A DNA stretch of 64,000 nucleotides from Allacma fusca (Eukaryota; Arthropoda; Collembola; Symphypleona; Sminthuridae): NCBI GenBank assembly GCA_947179485.1, contig OX359247.1, positions 33,208,801 to 33,272,800 of the forward strand, read 5' to 3'. A model generated the notes under the pieces. That model made no database searches. It was given only the letters and a program-made list of their open reading frames with translations, and had not been told where the DNA came from. Positions 34,003-45,852 of this stretch are shown here, in pieces (position 1 is the first letter of the stretch; each line of letters opens with the position of its first letter). A program made the translations under genes and the position numbers.

Positions 34003-35091
34003 CAGTAAAACCTCTTTATAGTCACATCGCAGGGGACCGTATATAAAAGTTGACTATAGAGAACGTTGACTACTCGGAATATATACAATTACTGTATTTG
34101 CTGAAAGCAAAATAAGAGCTGAATATAAATAAAATACAAAAGCTGAATATAAATTATGTTTGTATACAATTAAAAACACTGAATGAGCAATTTTACGTGA
34201 TATCAACGTACTCGTAAACTACTGTGGTGCACATTGTATGTGCATAATAAGGTTTAAATAAATATTATTCGTTAATATTGGAATTATGATCCCCCTTGGC
34301 CCGGATTTTTTTAAATAATGTGACTTTATGGAGAGCTGTGGATTCCTCGGGACGGAAAACATGCTGGACAATAGAGAGGTCATGACTATTGGGAAGTTGA
34401 CTATTCAGAAATTATTTAACACATGCAAGCAACAATTCATTCAATGAACTAGTTCGTTAATTGAACTTTTCTGAAATATTTCAAGATTTGAGTGTTGAGT
34501 GAACTCAAAACTTATCAATTCATGTAACGAATGAGTTTGAATCTAACTGTAAAATGCAACGAACGTGAATGAACGTGAATATCTAGGGACGATTACGAGA
34601 TCTGAATTGAACTAAATTTGAGAATACGTATTACGGAACTCTGATTTCATGTATATGTTCCTAATGCTTAAGCTGATTCAAACAAACAAAGAACTAGATA
34701 AATACGGAAATTTGTAATTTTCAACTAAAAATAAAATTTAAGATTGAAATGGGAACTTTAAATTAAACATTCATGATTGAACTGAATGGGTTCACGGGAC
34801 GGATAATATAACCGTGAATTGAACTTTTTATTTTAACGTCCAATTTGAGCGAACGTGACTGAACGCAAAAAGATATACTTATGAATTGAACTGAGTGTGA
34901 ATGGTTTAACCAATAACAATGAACTGAGTGTGAGTGAACTCTGCGAGAAAGAAATTGAAATGAACTGAACTTGAATTGAACTTTTCCCCAAAGTTGCATG
35001 CATGATTTAACATTACAGTATACGGGAGAATCACTGGGGCCAAATTATTTTATGACTATAGAGAGAAGTTGCTTATAAAGAGGTTTAACTG
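34003..35091. mobile_element. pogo/Tc1-mariner-like MITE
   Basis: Termini CAGTAAAACCTCTTTATAG and (inward) CAGTTAAACCTCTTTATAA, flanked by TA on both sides (34001-34002 and 35092-35093). This is the end structure of pogo/Tigger-like Tc1-mariner elements. The subterminal parts repeat 'gactatagagaa' and 'gaaagttgactatt' words. There is no transposase frame. It is itself interrupted by the element at 34430-34996. Confidence 0.8.
34430..34996. mobile_element. Nested hAT-like MITE with GAATGAAC repeats
   Basis: A 567-bp element inside the mariner-like MITE. Ends are CAACAATTC and (inward) CAACTTTGG. Flanking octamers catgcaag (34422-34429) and catgcatg (34997-35004) match at 7 of 8. The interior repeats GAACGTGAATGAAC and TTGAACTTTT words. 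The weak inverted repeat makes the call less sure than the others. Confidence 0.65.
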
Positions 35092-35164
35092 TATTGAGTT
35101 ATCATGCGGAAGGATACACGGACGTGCGGACAAGGCTATTTTACTAGGGGGTTGACGCCACCCT

Positions 35165-35225
35165 AAAAATAAACACTGATTACAATACAATATTACCATC
35201 AAGAAAGCTATTTGAAGCGGCCTTG
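35165..35225 (-). pseudogene. IR relic, M4 fragment
   Basis: The minus strand matches the M4 coding stretch of copy B (9155-9215), with 'tacaatacaatattaccatc' then 'aagaaagctatt' and 'aagcggcctt'. It is the continuation of the relic at 33375-33450. Confidence 0.6.
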
Positions 35226-36540
35226 TTCAGCTATTTTTATGAGCGAAGCGATATATGTAATGAAATTATTTTGCTTCTGATCTTTTGGACAAAGTCTTCC
35301 ATGCTATTCAACTTAGCTGGGAATCAATTTCAGCAGCACAATCTCCTGACCACGTAGATGTGCAAACCACTTAAAATTTCCCAATTTTCAAAATTTTGAA
35401 CAAATTCAAAATCAATATTTCCGCTTTAAATTTGGTTTACACGTTCCCCTGACCTAATGAATGATCAAATAAGCATGAGATCGGTTCGGTTTAACGCGGT
35501 TATCCGACCATCGGTTAACCGAAACCGACGGTTCGGATCGAATAGTCGTAACCGAATTGAAGTAACCGAACGGTTCGGATACGTCAATGCCTAACCGAAT
35601 ATCGGTTTCGGATCGGTTCGGTTTTAAATATGAATTTATCCGTTCGGTTCGGATTAAGTAAATGTAACCGCTCGGCTAAACCGACGGAAAACCGATTTTG
35701 AATTTCGTTCCGGGCGAGAACGGCTGCATCATGAATTTCTCTAACCAACAATTGTTTCATTACAGTATGTATCTGCAATATATTTAGAAAGCACAACGCA
35801 TGGACCACGGACAGGCATACATTTTTTCACCAGATTGCAATTATTTCTCAGATCAATTTTTCACTGGTAAAATGTACAAATTGTTTCGGTAATTCGGATA
35901 ACCGACAAGCGGTTCGGTTATAAAAATCATCCGAACCGATGTATGGCGATTCGGTTTCGGATAGGAGTAATTTTTTATCCGAACAAAACGGTTCGGTTCG
36001 GATTTTGACAAAAAATGAACCTAAAACTTCGGTTCGGTTACGGTTCGGATTCATGTTTTATCCGAACCGATCTCATGCTTTTGATCAAACAACTACTTCG
36101 AATTTCCCAGTTTTCCAAAAATTCTAAAAATTATTGTAAACTTCTCAACAAAAGAAATCCTGGAGTGTACTCAGTTTTGACCTTGAGGACACAAAGGCTG
36201 CTATACCATAAAGTTTAGGTGAAAACAAATTTGACCAACACAAACTCCTGAACACGTAGATGTACAAACCACTTCGAATTTTTAATTTTTCAAAATTGTT
36301 AAAAATTTCAAAACCGCTATTTAAACTTTAAATTTGGCTTGAACATTTCCTGAACATGTAAATGTACAAACCACTTCAAAATTTCCAATTTTTGAAATGT
36401 TGAAAAAAATGCCAAAAATTTCAAAAGCCCTATTTACGCTTCAAATTTGGCTTACATTTTTCCAAGACGGTTGTTGAGGACCTTCCTGAAGGAAGATAAG
36501 ATTCAGCACGGAAATTTAGAAATGACTTTGCAGGGTGATT
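35226..36540. repeat. Degenerate tandem repeat of about 110 bp
   Basis: Repeats the sentence 'acgtagatgtacaaaccact', then 'tcgaattttt..aattttcaaa', then 'ttacgcttcaaatttggctt' at about 35345-35450, 36090-36330 and 36340-36470. The same family is at 45130-45640, at 46290-46510, and in reverse orientation at 56820-57200. It is interrupted by the element at 35470-36081. No gene is seen. Confidence 0.65.
35470..36081. mobile_element. hAT-like MITE with GGTTCGG repeats
   Basis: A 612-bp element. Ends are TAAGCATGAGATCGGTTCGG and (inward) AAAGCATGAGATCGGTTCGG. Perfect 8-bp duplications TGATCAAA lie at 35462-35469 and 36082-36089. The empty site is visible at about 45249-45256 in the parallel repeat block. 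The word CGGTTCGG and its complement recur many times at both ends. The core (about 35700-35880) is unique and non-coding. Confidence 0.9.
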
Positions 36541-37339
36541 TACAAAAATTCTTCCCCTTAATCATGTTTATTTGCATCAAACGACGTACAAATGAGAAAT
36601 AACACGTATAGTTTACAACATCAATACAAAAATAATGTTCAGCAAGATTTTTGAGCAAGTACAAATTCTCAGCCTATAGTTAATTTTTGCAACTTCAACA
36701 GTCAGTGTTGAATCAATTTTTTCCAAGAAAATGGGGCTTTACAGCAAATTATTTTAATTTTAGCTTCAATTTAAAAATAATTTATAAAAAACTGTTTTGC
36801 AAAAAAATAAAACTTTCAAATATAGAAACTAATGTGGGAAATGTATCCTAACTTTCATTATAATCAATTTCATTGTTAAAGCATAAATTGTAGCTAAAAA
36901 CTAGGTTTTCCTAAACACTTCTACATGGATCAGTGGACAATTTAACGTTTTGATCCTTTGAAACGAAACCATATACTTAAGCATACTGAACAGTACTGAC
37001 TGGTTTTTCAGGGGTTTCTTCCCGGGACGGTTGTCCGTGAAAATGTCACCGCACTTGCTACTGTATATAATGATTTGATAGTACCGACACACATGGTAGC
37101 CAATTAGCCTTTATGGTAATTTGTACTCGCGACACTGTAAAGCACATTTACGTTGCGTTTGTAATTATTATTGTTCTCTACTGTACTACGAGACGCGTAA
37201 CTATGTGCTCCACTGTTTGGTAGCCCAGAGGTAAACTCCTCCCTTCGCATGTAGTTTTAAAAAATGGAGCTATGGTCATCCTTTATTTAGTACTGAGATA
37301 TCTCACTATTGCATCAGTTACAAGATAGCCTGGGCTTTA
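36541..37339. other. Spacer, nothing recognised
   Basis: AT-rich with short chance frames. No repeats shared with the rest of the window were noticed. Confidence 0.35.
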
Positions 37340-37690
37340 AATAATTTTTGAGACCGTACATGCCATTTCCATGATTATTTTTTCGTAATTTGAATCTTCT
37401 TTGAATCTGAGATAGGACATTTTTTGAAAAAACGAATGTGCTGCCAGGAAAAAATTCCTAACGGCTGTCACAAAACCTGGATTTTCTAACGGGTTAATTT
37501 GCGAATTTCAAAGATTCTAACCCCGATTTTTTGACACATGCGCCCATGTGGAATAAAATTTGCATTACTTAACTACAACATGCGGCGCTGGGTACTACAA
37601 AGGTTCAATAAAATGAACACCTTACATGAGCTAGTGGGACAAAAATTGCATAAACCTGCATGCCCCCATTAAAACCTCCAACATCCCACT
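37340..37690. repeat. Dispersed repeat plus partial B-block flank
   Basis: 37340-37570 matches 15120-15345. 37545-37690 matches 6740-6890 and 21935-22010. No gene is seen. Confidence 0.55.
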
Positions 37691-38170
37691 GAACAAACAA
37701 ATATGTTTGTTTTGACAAATATTTTAGTAATAATAAATTACAGTTCATAGCTTTCAAAATATCATTTTCTTAATTAAATTCTCTACTTCCTTGGACACTG
37801 TTTCCAGAGTTGTGGAGCTAACGGGAAAACAAATGAAAAATCTAGAAAGGATTTACTAATGTGTGTGCGTGCGTCCGGCTGTCACGATTTTTGCGACAAT
37901 ATTCGGACAGCGGTTTGTTTTCGGTAATTATTCGTACAATTTGTTCTTAGGTGTTAGTCATGCAGTAAATGGAAGACGCGGGTTAGGTTCGTCCGTCAAA
38001 GCACTTTTTTGTTTAGTTACTGGATACTGGTGCAAGTTTCAGCCATTACTTGAATGTTGCTATCTTGTTTGTAAATGAGTATCTTGTGGACTCCAATTTA
38101 GTATTTAGACATAATGTGCGGGTGATGCTTTTCAATTAAAAGCTATTTTGAATTTTTCATAATAGGCTAT
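37691..38170. other. Spacer, no gene assigned
   Basis: A 71-codon frame (37863-38078) has no recognisable domain and no counterpart in the parallel units. I see nothing else. Confidence 0.3.
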
Positions 38171-40811
38171 TAAGATTACGTATAATAGGAACATTTTGTA
38201 CTACAAGCAGGTGGATATTGGTACAACAAATGAGGGTTATTTGTGCTAAAATGGTAGGTGCCACTTATTTCATTTGTAAGAGCAACTGCATCGGAGTTAC
38301 GAGAAAACTCCGCCGGGGATTTTTACGCGGAGTTATTTACGCAGAGAAAACTCCGCGGGAGATTACTACGCCTGGGTGGAGATTATTACGCGGAGAAAAT
38401 TCCGCCGGAGATTTTTACGCCAAGGAAGAAAAATTTACGCGGAGAAAATTCCTTTGGAGATTATTACTCTGCATGTTAAATTACATCCGGAAAACACAGT
38501 TTAACTGCCAAGGTTAATATTTTCATTAGAATATTGTGAGAGTCTGCCAGTACAAATTGTCCCAGCGAATTCTTTAAATTCATAATGTAACCATAATGAT
38601 TGGGTACCACTATAAATAAATAGTATGAAGATGAGAAGGTCAAAGATGAGGTGACTTCAACAATTTAAATTTCAGCCCAGGGCTGCATTTATCGACTCGT
38701 TACTTTCTATAATATTAAATATTGTCAGTGATTAAATGAAATCAATAAAGGCGGTACAACGCTGACAAATTCATGAAACCCTCACAGCAGATTCTTAATA
38801 AATACAATTCTTTGTCACTTTTCCCAACAGCATAATTGACAATGCCTTCCTCTATTGCTTTATGGATGCTATCATCATGCGTTTGGTTGTATGTTGCAAG
38901 TACATTTTATGACTACTGTTTTGGAAAAACATTTATGTAAGAATAATATTCATTTGCAACAAATAACAATTACTCCGCGTAAAAATCTCCTGCGGAATTT
39001 TCTCCGCGTAATAATCTCCACCCGGGGCGTGAATAACTCCCGCGGAGTTTTCACGGCGTACAAATCTCGGCGTAAAAATCTCCGGCGGATTTTTCTCCGA
39101 ACACGACTGCATCTCATATCTTTATTTTGTAATGTACCACTGCAGCCAACCCGTTCTACGAACGCCCCTAACAGTAAGCCAAAATAATAGTAAGCTTGAG
39201 TTTCATATGTGCGCTAAAATTGGGACCGCACTTGCCGACTCGGTGACCTAGCAGTGTTTGAATTCAAACACTCCAAGGTCAACACCAAGTTAGTTAATGC
39301 TGCCCCAATTTCAGCACATAAATGAGAGCCAAGCTTTTGATTACTTTCGGTTACTGATACGAGCGTTTGTAGAACTGGTGGGGTAAAAGAATAGTAGAAC
39401 ATATTTCCACGGTCAAATAATGATAACGCATTCTGAAATGCACACTCTAAAATGAAATAAAAGTTAAATATGCAAACATGAAGTCGAATTAGGTTTTTCT
39501 ACTCACGCAAAACGTCTAGACACTGTTTATTCAACTGTATGTTTAAAATGCTTCATATTAATATGAAGTTACATAAAGTGGACCTGTTTTTTTACTCCTT
39601 CAAGTATTCAGACACTTGTTCAGCTTTATGTTTAAAATGCAAACGAAATGCTATTTTATCCCGTTAACTGAGCACAACTGTGAGAACAATGAAAACGCGT
39701 CCTCATGAAATTACGATAACTAGTAGATATACATAGTTGTATGTTTAGATGCTATTATTCGAATTTGAAAAGGAAACTATCGAACTCGAAAACGGCATGG
39801 AGGTGAACAATTTTAGTTGGCAATAGCAGAGGTCGGATTTTTGTAAAACTCACTGGAAAATATTGTTTGCTTTTCCTGCTGAATCTGATGTGCCTGTTCA
39901 GACCATTTCGTGACCTTGCAGTACTTGAATTCAAACAGACTACTCAATCAAACACTGCAAGGTCAGCACCAAGTTAATAAATACTGCTAGAATTTCATCA
40001 AATAATTGAGAGTCAAGCTCAGTAGAAGGGGTGGGGTCCAAGAATAGTAGAATATATTTCCACGGTCAAATAATGATAACGCATTCCAAAATTAGAGGAT
40101 ACTAAGGTTATATGTATGTATATAGGGGAAAATATTTGTACTACGTATAGTAGCACTCTTTATTTTGTAAAGAACCAGCGGAGCCCACAGCCCACCCGTT
40201 CTACGAGTGGCTGTAACAGTAATCCAAATAATCATAAGTTTGATTTTCATTTCTGCGCTAAAATTGGGACTGTACTTACCAATTTAGTGGTGACCTAGCA
40301 GTGTTTGAATTCAAACACTCGAAGGTCAACACCAAGTTAATTAGTACTGCAAAAATTTTAGCATATAAATGAGAGTCAAGCTTATGTTTATTTTGGGTTA
40401 CAGTTACGAGCGTTCATAGAATTAGTGGGGTCCAACAATAATAGAACATATTTCCACGATCAAATAATCATAAGGCATTCTGAACTGTACACTCTAAAAT
40501 GAAATAAAAGTTAAATATGCAAATATGAAGACGCATTAAATGGATCTCAGGTTTTCTACTCACGCCAAACGTGTAGACACTGTTTATTCAGCTGTATGTT
40601 TAAAAATAAAATAAAAATAAAATTACTGAATTAACGTTATTTTATCTCGTCAACTGAGTGTAACGGTGAGAACAAAGAATACATGTGTCCTCTTCAAATG
40701 ACATTGACAAGTACCTTTGCATGTTTAGATGCTATTATTGAAATTTAAAAAGGAAACTATCGATTTAGAAAAAACGTATGGAGGTGAACAATCGTAGTTG
40801 CCAATAAAAGA
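38171..40811. repeat. Tandem-unit upstream region of copy F
   Basis: Parallels 16320-17690 and 26820-28917, with extra internal duplication: the upstream module appears at 39500-39750 and again at 40555-40710. The 'cccacccgttctacgaacgg' landmark appears twice in variant form (39150 and 40193). A fragment of the CAGGG-type MITE is at about 39828-39910. Interrupted by the element at 38293-39105. No gene is seen. Confidence 0.65.
38293..39105. mobile_element. hAT-like MITE with ACGCGGAGAAA repeats
   Basis: An 813-bp element. Perfect 8-bp duplications ACTGCATC lie at 38285-38292 and 39106-39113. The uninterrupted site is in the parallel unit near 16439-16446. Both ends are filled with TTTTTACGCGGAGAAAATTCC-type words in opposite orientations (38296-38465 and 38970-39095). 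The very ends are imperfect inverted repeats. The core has no gene. Confidence 0.87.
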
Positions 40812-41090
40812 CAGGGGGTAGGAGTTTTGCAAATCTCACTGGAAGATAATATCTCTTTTTCCCTCCTGAATCCGATGACACTTTTTGGAAGTTCAAATAT
40901 TTCTGTTGCCAAAATTTGAAAACCCTATTGTCAAAATTATTCTTCCAAAAGATGTAAATCAATTCCGAAATCCCTGTTCGCCAAAACTATTTGACTTCCC
41001 TATGAAATTTTCCCTGCCTGAGTTTTGTTCCCGCCATAATTTTTTTCCCTGAGAAGAATCCTCCCGTCTTCCCACAACTATACGACCCTG
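40812..41090. mobile_element. Old CAGGG-type hAT-like MITE upstream of copy F
   Basis: Ends CAGGGGGTAGGAG and ...CGACCCTG, with interior 'tttttccctcctgaatcc' and 'ccctgagaagaatcctccc' matching 17691-17960 and 28918-29198. The flanking octamers no longer match. Confidence 0.7.
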
Positions 41091-41134
41091 AGTCATACAT
41101 AATTAGGTTTTGTAGTACAACTTAGTAGTACTAG

Positions 41135-41212
41135 CCACGTAAGATCACTGAGAGTATTAATTTCAATATTCAACTAGTTCCAATCGTTGCATCGAAATAT
41201 AACCCGTCATGA
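41135..41212 (+). promoter_or_regulatory. Conserved proximal upstream block of copy F
   Basis: Contains 'cacgtaagatcactgagagt' and 'caactagttccaatcgttgc' as in D and E, ending at the ancestral ATG (41209-41211), which is out of frame in this copy. Confidence 0.5.
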
Positions 41213-41266
41213 GTAATTATCTTGACATACATAGTAACAATTTCATCCCTATTATCGGTGAATTTC

Positions 41267-43129
41267 ATGCAAACAACTAGCGGTTTGATAACACAAAGTC
41301 CATCTTTCAATATCTACCACCAATTTCTCAGACCGTTTAATGAATGTGAGGTCAACGTGGTAACAGCATGCAAACCAAAATCATGTAAAGAGCTACAATT
41401 CACAGTGTCTGACGCATTACACCTGGAATCGCCTCGAAGGCTCCTAAATACAAGTAGCGATATTTACGGCCCTAGCCATGTAGCTGGTATGCATAAATTC
41501 ATACCATGTCATTTGCATATTATTATATATGATCCGACAAAATTCAAATTACTTCGGATAGAAATGTATTTTCAGAAGAACGCTGGCATCAGTACAGATT
41601 TTGTGCTTCAACTCACATTAGCAAGTGACGTCGTTCCTGCACGTCAATTTCTCCGCCCTTGGGACTATTTTATAGCAAAAATTTTACCTGGAGAAACAGC
41701 TCCAACTGAAATAATGCTTTTAGCAGGACCTTGTCCAGAAAAAGAATTCTGTTTACATAAGTATGACATTAATTCAACAAATATTGGAGCGACTCATAAA
41801 TATGTTCACCACAAAATTAAAACATTCAGATCGAACTGCTACCAAAAACATTTGCGACTGACGCCAACAGATACTGACCTGCTCTCTGAAAGAGGCTTGG
41901 ATTTTATAGAAAAAAATCACATTATTGTCTTAAACACTTCACCATTTAATCGGACTTTAAGGATGGTTCCATTTATAAAAGTAGCCTTGTTAGTAGGGGA
42001 GCGCTTAAATTTCTCAATTGGTATAGGCGGCCGATTTGAAAAAATACCACGTATGTGCGTTTATTGTTCTGCGACTCCATTCATTGGACTCACATTGATT
42101 AAGGTTGTGGGCGATCCTAAAATGTTTTTTTTTCAGCCGTACTTCAACTCAAAAGCTGTCATCATGTACAGTGAGCCTTTAATTGTTCCCTCCGCTTTTC
42201 AAACCCTGAAAGAACCATTCGAAAACTTTACTTGGGCTTTGTATATTACAACGCTATGCGCAGCAATACTATTTTATAAAGTTGTTTTGAAACTTCAGGC
42301 TAACACTGCATTATTCGTCATTCCGACGACACTTCTTTTTGGGCAAACGGGAGAATTAAAATTGAAATCGAGTTTTCATTTTTCTATTCTATTTATTTGC
42401 TTCATATTACTCAATGCTATTTATACCGGCAAGTTGAACAGTTTCACCATTTCACCTAGTATCCACAAGGGGGACTTGTCGTACCAAGACCTGGTTGAGT
42501 TGGGGTATCAGTTTCGTATGGGTTTAAGTCAAAGGGAACAAAATGCGAATGAGCTTAAATTTGGCATGGTGAACGGTTCGAGGAGGGACGCTCATCGCAA
42601 CCTCATAAACAGTGTTAGCACATTTCATGAGAATCAAATGGATACAATTTTGTTTCATGTTTTCTATGAGAAACAAGCCGCCGTACTTCATGAAAATGTT
42701 CAAAATGTAATTTCCAGGTTCAAGTCTCATCATTATTTCAGAAAATTTTACCTATCAACAAGTGAATACTTCCACAACATTGCGGGATGGCTTTTTGTCG
42801 TAATGAATAATGACTGCATTCATGACATCATGATGAGAATCATCAGTTCTGGTATCATGAATCGGTGGCTACAAGTTTATCACAATATTCTAGACGACGA
42901 AAATGAACTGTATTTAAAACGAAAGTTTGTAGAAGTAATGTCGCAACCAGCTGCAGTAATCGCCTGGGCTCAGAAAGTCGAACGAAGTGAAAATGACTCA
43001 TTAAATAAAGCCGCTTGGTGTTGCTTCGTACTGGGGATCGGTATTGCACTTGCAGTGTTTGCTTTTGAGATATGCAAAGTACGTGTGCGTCTTTGCCGAG
43101 TTCCAATAGTTAAAGCGTTTTTTAAATAA
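41267..43129 (+). CDS. Divergent ionotropic receptor (IR) copy F, start damaged
   Basis: The reading frame is open from 41213 to the stop at 43127-43129, with the whole IR plan: PRRLLN, the GPCPEKEFCLHK cysteine motif, S1, M1 (FTWALYITTLCAAILFYKVV), pore loop, M3 (IYTGKLNSFT), S2 and M4 (FVLGIGIALAVFAFEI). The ancestral start ATGAGT at 41209 is followed by four extra bases (aatt) and is therefore out of frame. The body frame has a stop at 41210-41212. The first in-frame ATG is at 41267, at the position of M in VNFMQTT, which would give 620 aa but remove most of the signal peptide. About nine bases are also missing just after M4, in frame. Either this is a very recent pseudogene, or another start or a 5' exon is used, or the four bases are an assembly error. 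Confidence 0.75.
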   Translation: MQTTSGLITQSPSFNIYHQFLRPFNECEVNVVTACKPKSCKELQFTVSDALHLESPRRLLNTSSDIYGPSHVAGMHKFIPCHLHIIIYDPTKFKLLRIEMYFQKNAGISTDFVLQLTLASDVVPARQFLRPWDYFIAKILPGETAPTEIMLLAGPCPEKEFCLHKYDINSTNIGATHKYVHHKIKTFRSNCYQKHLRLTPTDTDLLSERGLDFIEKNHIIVLNTSPFNRTLRMVPFIKVALLVGERLNFSIGIGGRFEKIPRMCVYCSATPFIGLTLIKVVGDPKMFFFQPYFNSKAVIMYSEPLIVPSAFQTLKEPFENFTWALYITTLCAAILFYKVVLKLQANTALFVIPTTLLFGQTGELKLKSSFHFSILFICFILLNAIYTGKLNSFTISPSIHKGDLSYQDLVELGYQFRMGLSQREQNANELKFGMVNGSRRDAHRNLINSVSTFHENQMDTILFHVFYEKQAAVLHENVQNVISRFKSHHYFRKFYLSTSEYFHNIAGWLFVVMNNDCIHDIMMRIISSGIMNRWLQVYHNILDDENELYLKRKFVEVMSQPAAVIAWAQKVERSENDSLNKAAWCCFVLGIGIALAVFAFEICKVRVRLCRVPIVKAFFK

Positions 43130-44819
43130 TTTTGTTGGATTAACGGATTGGTCACCCAGCTAAGCTATAAATTGGTACAATTAAAACAAAAGGGTCTTTT
43201 CCTTGTACAGATACATTTAAACTATCAAAAGCTTAGTCTTTAGGACATCAAGTCGAAATACAATGAATTTTTGTGTTTAAGTAACCCTTAAGGACATAAA
43301 CCCCTTCGAGAAAATAAATAAAAACTAGGGATAAAAGGTGAACGTCAGGTGTAACTGTTCATGTAGCATTGCGAGCTATTTGAGGGCGTTCCGGCGCTCT
43401 TTGCAGCAGGAAATTTTGCAAGGAGAAGCATTTTATACCTAGAAACTTACCATTGATAATGCAATGTTTAAGGATCGGCCTATAAATATTACTTTATCTT
43501 AAGGTTTGTTGCAAGTTATCAGATTCATGTTACTACTTACTGATTCAACCATTATCTCTACCATTTCATTATTTATTGTTTTAAATGTCATTCTGTATAT
43601 TAGTTCAGAGAGAAAGAAATATTAATTTCACTGACACATCAATTTCACTGTCCTATGTAAACACAGCATCTAATTATAATATTCTAATAGCAAATAAACT
43701 GTCATGATTTTCTCCTTTTAATGCCTTAATATTGTATAAGTGATTATGAGCTTTCTGGCACGAGCATCTAATGACAGATATCATTGTTTCATATAAAAGT
43801 TTCTTCTTTAAGCAAAGCAAAATTAGAAAATTTGTGAGACAATTTTCTCCTAAGATCTTGCTCCACTGCCGCCGTGTTCCGTATAAATAAAAAAAATGAA
43901 GTCGACTATATAATCGCGTGCTCGTGAATTTCCTATCCCAATTTAATTTGCATGTGAAATCGGAACTATGAGTACATACAATATTATGACTGTAAAAAGG
44001 AACAGAAGGGACTAATTCAAAATTTCGTGTACTGCTTATATTATTAAAAATAATAATTACTAAAACGTGTATGATTATGTGTACAATTATGTGTATAATA
44101 ATTATAAAAATGCATTTGAAACTCCGAATACTACTATTCCTTAAATGCAGCAAATGTGTCGAAAAGAGTGCTTTGATATGTAATAGTTTACATGCGTAAA
44201 TATTCATGACAATATGTTACAATACTATCCACAGTATGTATAAAACGTGTATGACGTCAACACACGTACATACATGAGCTACTTCTGTAACGAGAAGTTG
44301 AAACAGGCTGGTCATTATTGGCTAAAAACGGTTCTAAACGGCCTGGACCTGTTGAATAGATTGGTATAAAATCGCCATAATTAATCCAAATAAATCCACT
44401 GTCCAATAAAATCCGGTTGTTGCCATTTCTTGCCACTGGCTTTGACTTTATTGATAAAAGCCGGTTTTTTCCAACCCTGCACCTCACCTACTTCTGCAAT
44501 GAGAAGCTGATACAATAAAGTTTTTAGAATAAATTTATATATAACTTCAACCAATCACAACAGATTATTTATTATATCGCTTTAGATTTTTGACTCAACA
44601 ATACTATATAGATAGGTTAAAATTATAAGCCATCATTGTAATAGATTTGGCATAAACCAAATGTTTTCCACGCGTCAAAGCATTCGTGTAAGCGTATGAG
44701 ACACATATTTGGATAAGCCTCTGTGAATATATAAATCCATTTTTTCCAGTTTGACTATAATTACTTTAAATGCGTATTTCAATAAAATGCATTCTCAACA
44801 TCCCCACAACAAAGGTTTG
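43130..44819. repeat. 3' flank of tandem unit (F copy)
   Basis: Parallels 31250-33200 without the element at 32346. Contains the 'gtgtataatt' short repeat at 44060-44110 and the stretch 44280-44370. From 44490 it resembles 22440-22690 and 7320-7560. No gene is seen. Confidence 0.6.
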
Positions 44820-44970
44820 ATTCCAGTATCGGTTTAAAATTTTGAGGACCTCGGACTAGCATATACTTTGCATAGGATAAGTATTTCAAAAGCAAAAACT
44901 GCGATTACAATACAATATTACCATCAAAAAAAGCGGCCTAGATAACTGAATCATTTTTATTTTGGTTTTT
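44820..44970 (-). pseudogene. IR relic, M4 and tail fragment
   Basis: On the minus strand, matches the last 120 bp of copy B and C coding sequence: the 'aaaggtttgattccagtat' tail, the stretch coding for LARIP, the M4 stretch ('tacaatacaatattaccatc') and the 'tgaatcattttta' stretch. Several indels. The rest of the gene is replaced by repeats at 45000 onward. Confidence 0.65.
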
Positions 44971-45852
44971 TCAGTCAGTTCAGCTATAGCTGTAAAATAT
45001 AAAAATATATTTTTATGAGTGAAGCGATATAATGAAATGATCCCGGTTCTGATCTTTTGGACACAAAGGCTTCCATGCTAATCAACTTAGCTCGTAGCTG
45101 GGAACCAATTTCAGCAGCACAACCTCGTGACCACGTATGTAAATGAGCAAACCACTTCAAATTTTCCAATTTTCAAAAGTTTGAAAAAATTCAAAATCGA
45201 TATTTCTGCTTCAAATTTGGTTTACAGGTTCCCCTGACCTCATAAATGATCAAAACACTACTTCGAATCTCCCAGTTTTCCAAAATTCTAAAATTATGGG
45301 ATACTTTTTAACAAACTGAATCCTGAAGTGAACTCAGTTTTCACCTTGCGTGCACAAAGGCTGCTATACCATGAATCTTAGGTGAAAACAAATTTGCCCA
45401 CCACAAACTCCTGACCATGTAGATGTACAAACCACTTCGAATTTTCCAAATTTTAAAAAATTTCAAAACCGCTATTTACGTTTTAAATTTGGCTTGAACA
45501 TTTTCTGAACATGTAGATGTACCAACCACTTCAAAATTTCCAATTTTTGAAATTTTGAAAAAAATGCCAAAAATTTCAAAAGCCCTAATTACGCGTCAAT
45601 TTTGGCTTACATTTTCACCAGACGGTCGTTGAGGACCTTCCTGCAGGAACATAAGATTCAGCACAAACAATTTTGAAATGACTCGATATACTTAAGCATA
45701 ATAGACGGTATTGACGAAATTTCACCCTGGCTTACTAGCTTTGATTTATAGCTACATGACGGAGCCTCAAGTAATTGTGTATTGACTTTTATATGAAGTC
45801 ATGCAAGTCAAATCAATCCAAGTCCAGTGTTTTACCATGTAGATGTACAAAC
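44971..45852. repeat. Degenerate ~110-bp tandem repeat block, second copy
   Basis: Collinear with 35226-36540 without the GGTTCGG element. It carries 'gagtgaagcgatataatgaa' and repeated 'gtagatgtacaaaccacttc'. No gene is seen. Confidence 0.65.

Larger units (their letters stand above)
33451..35164. mobile_element. Composite insertion within an IR relic
   Basis: About 1.7 kb separates two pieces of the same decayed B-type 3' end. The corresponding region at 44840-44960 is continuous, so this block is an insertion. The outer parts (33451-34000 and 35094-35164) contain phrases such as 'aaaaaatttcattgaaatcg'. A mariner-like element (34003-35091) is nested inside. I could not define the ends or class of the outer element. 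Confidence 0.5.

Noticed and set aside
38258-38479. Frames with YAE, RLLR and GENS repeats
   Set aside because: They translate the ACGCGGAGAAA words of the hAT-like element at 38293-39105.
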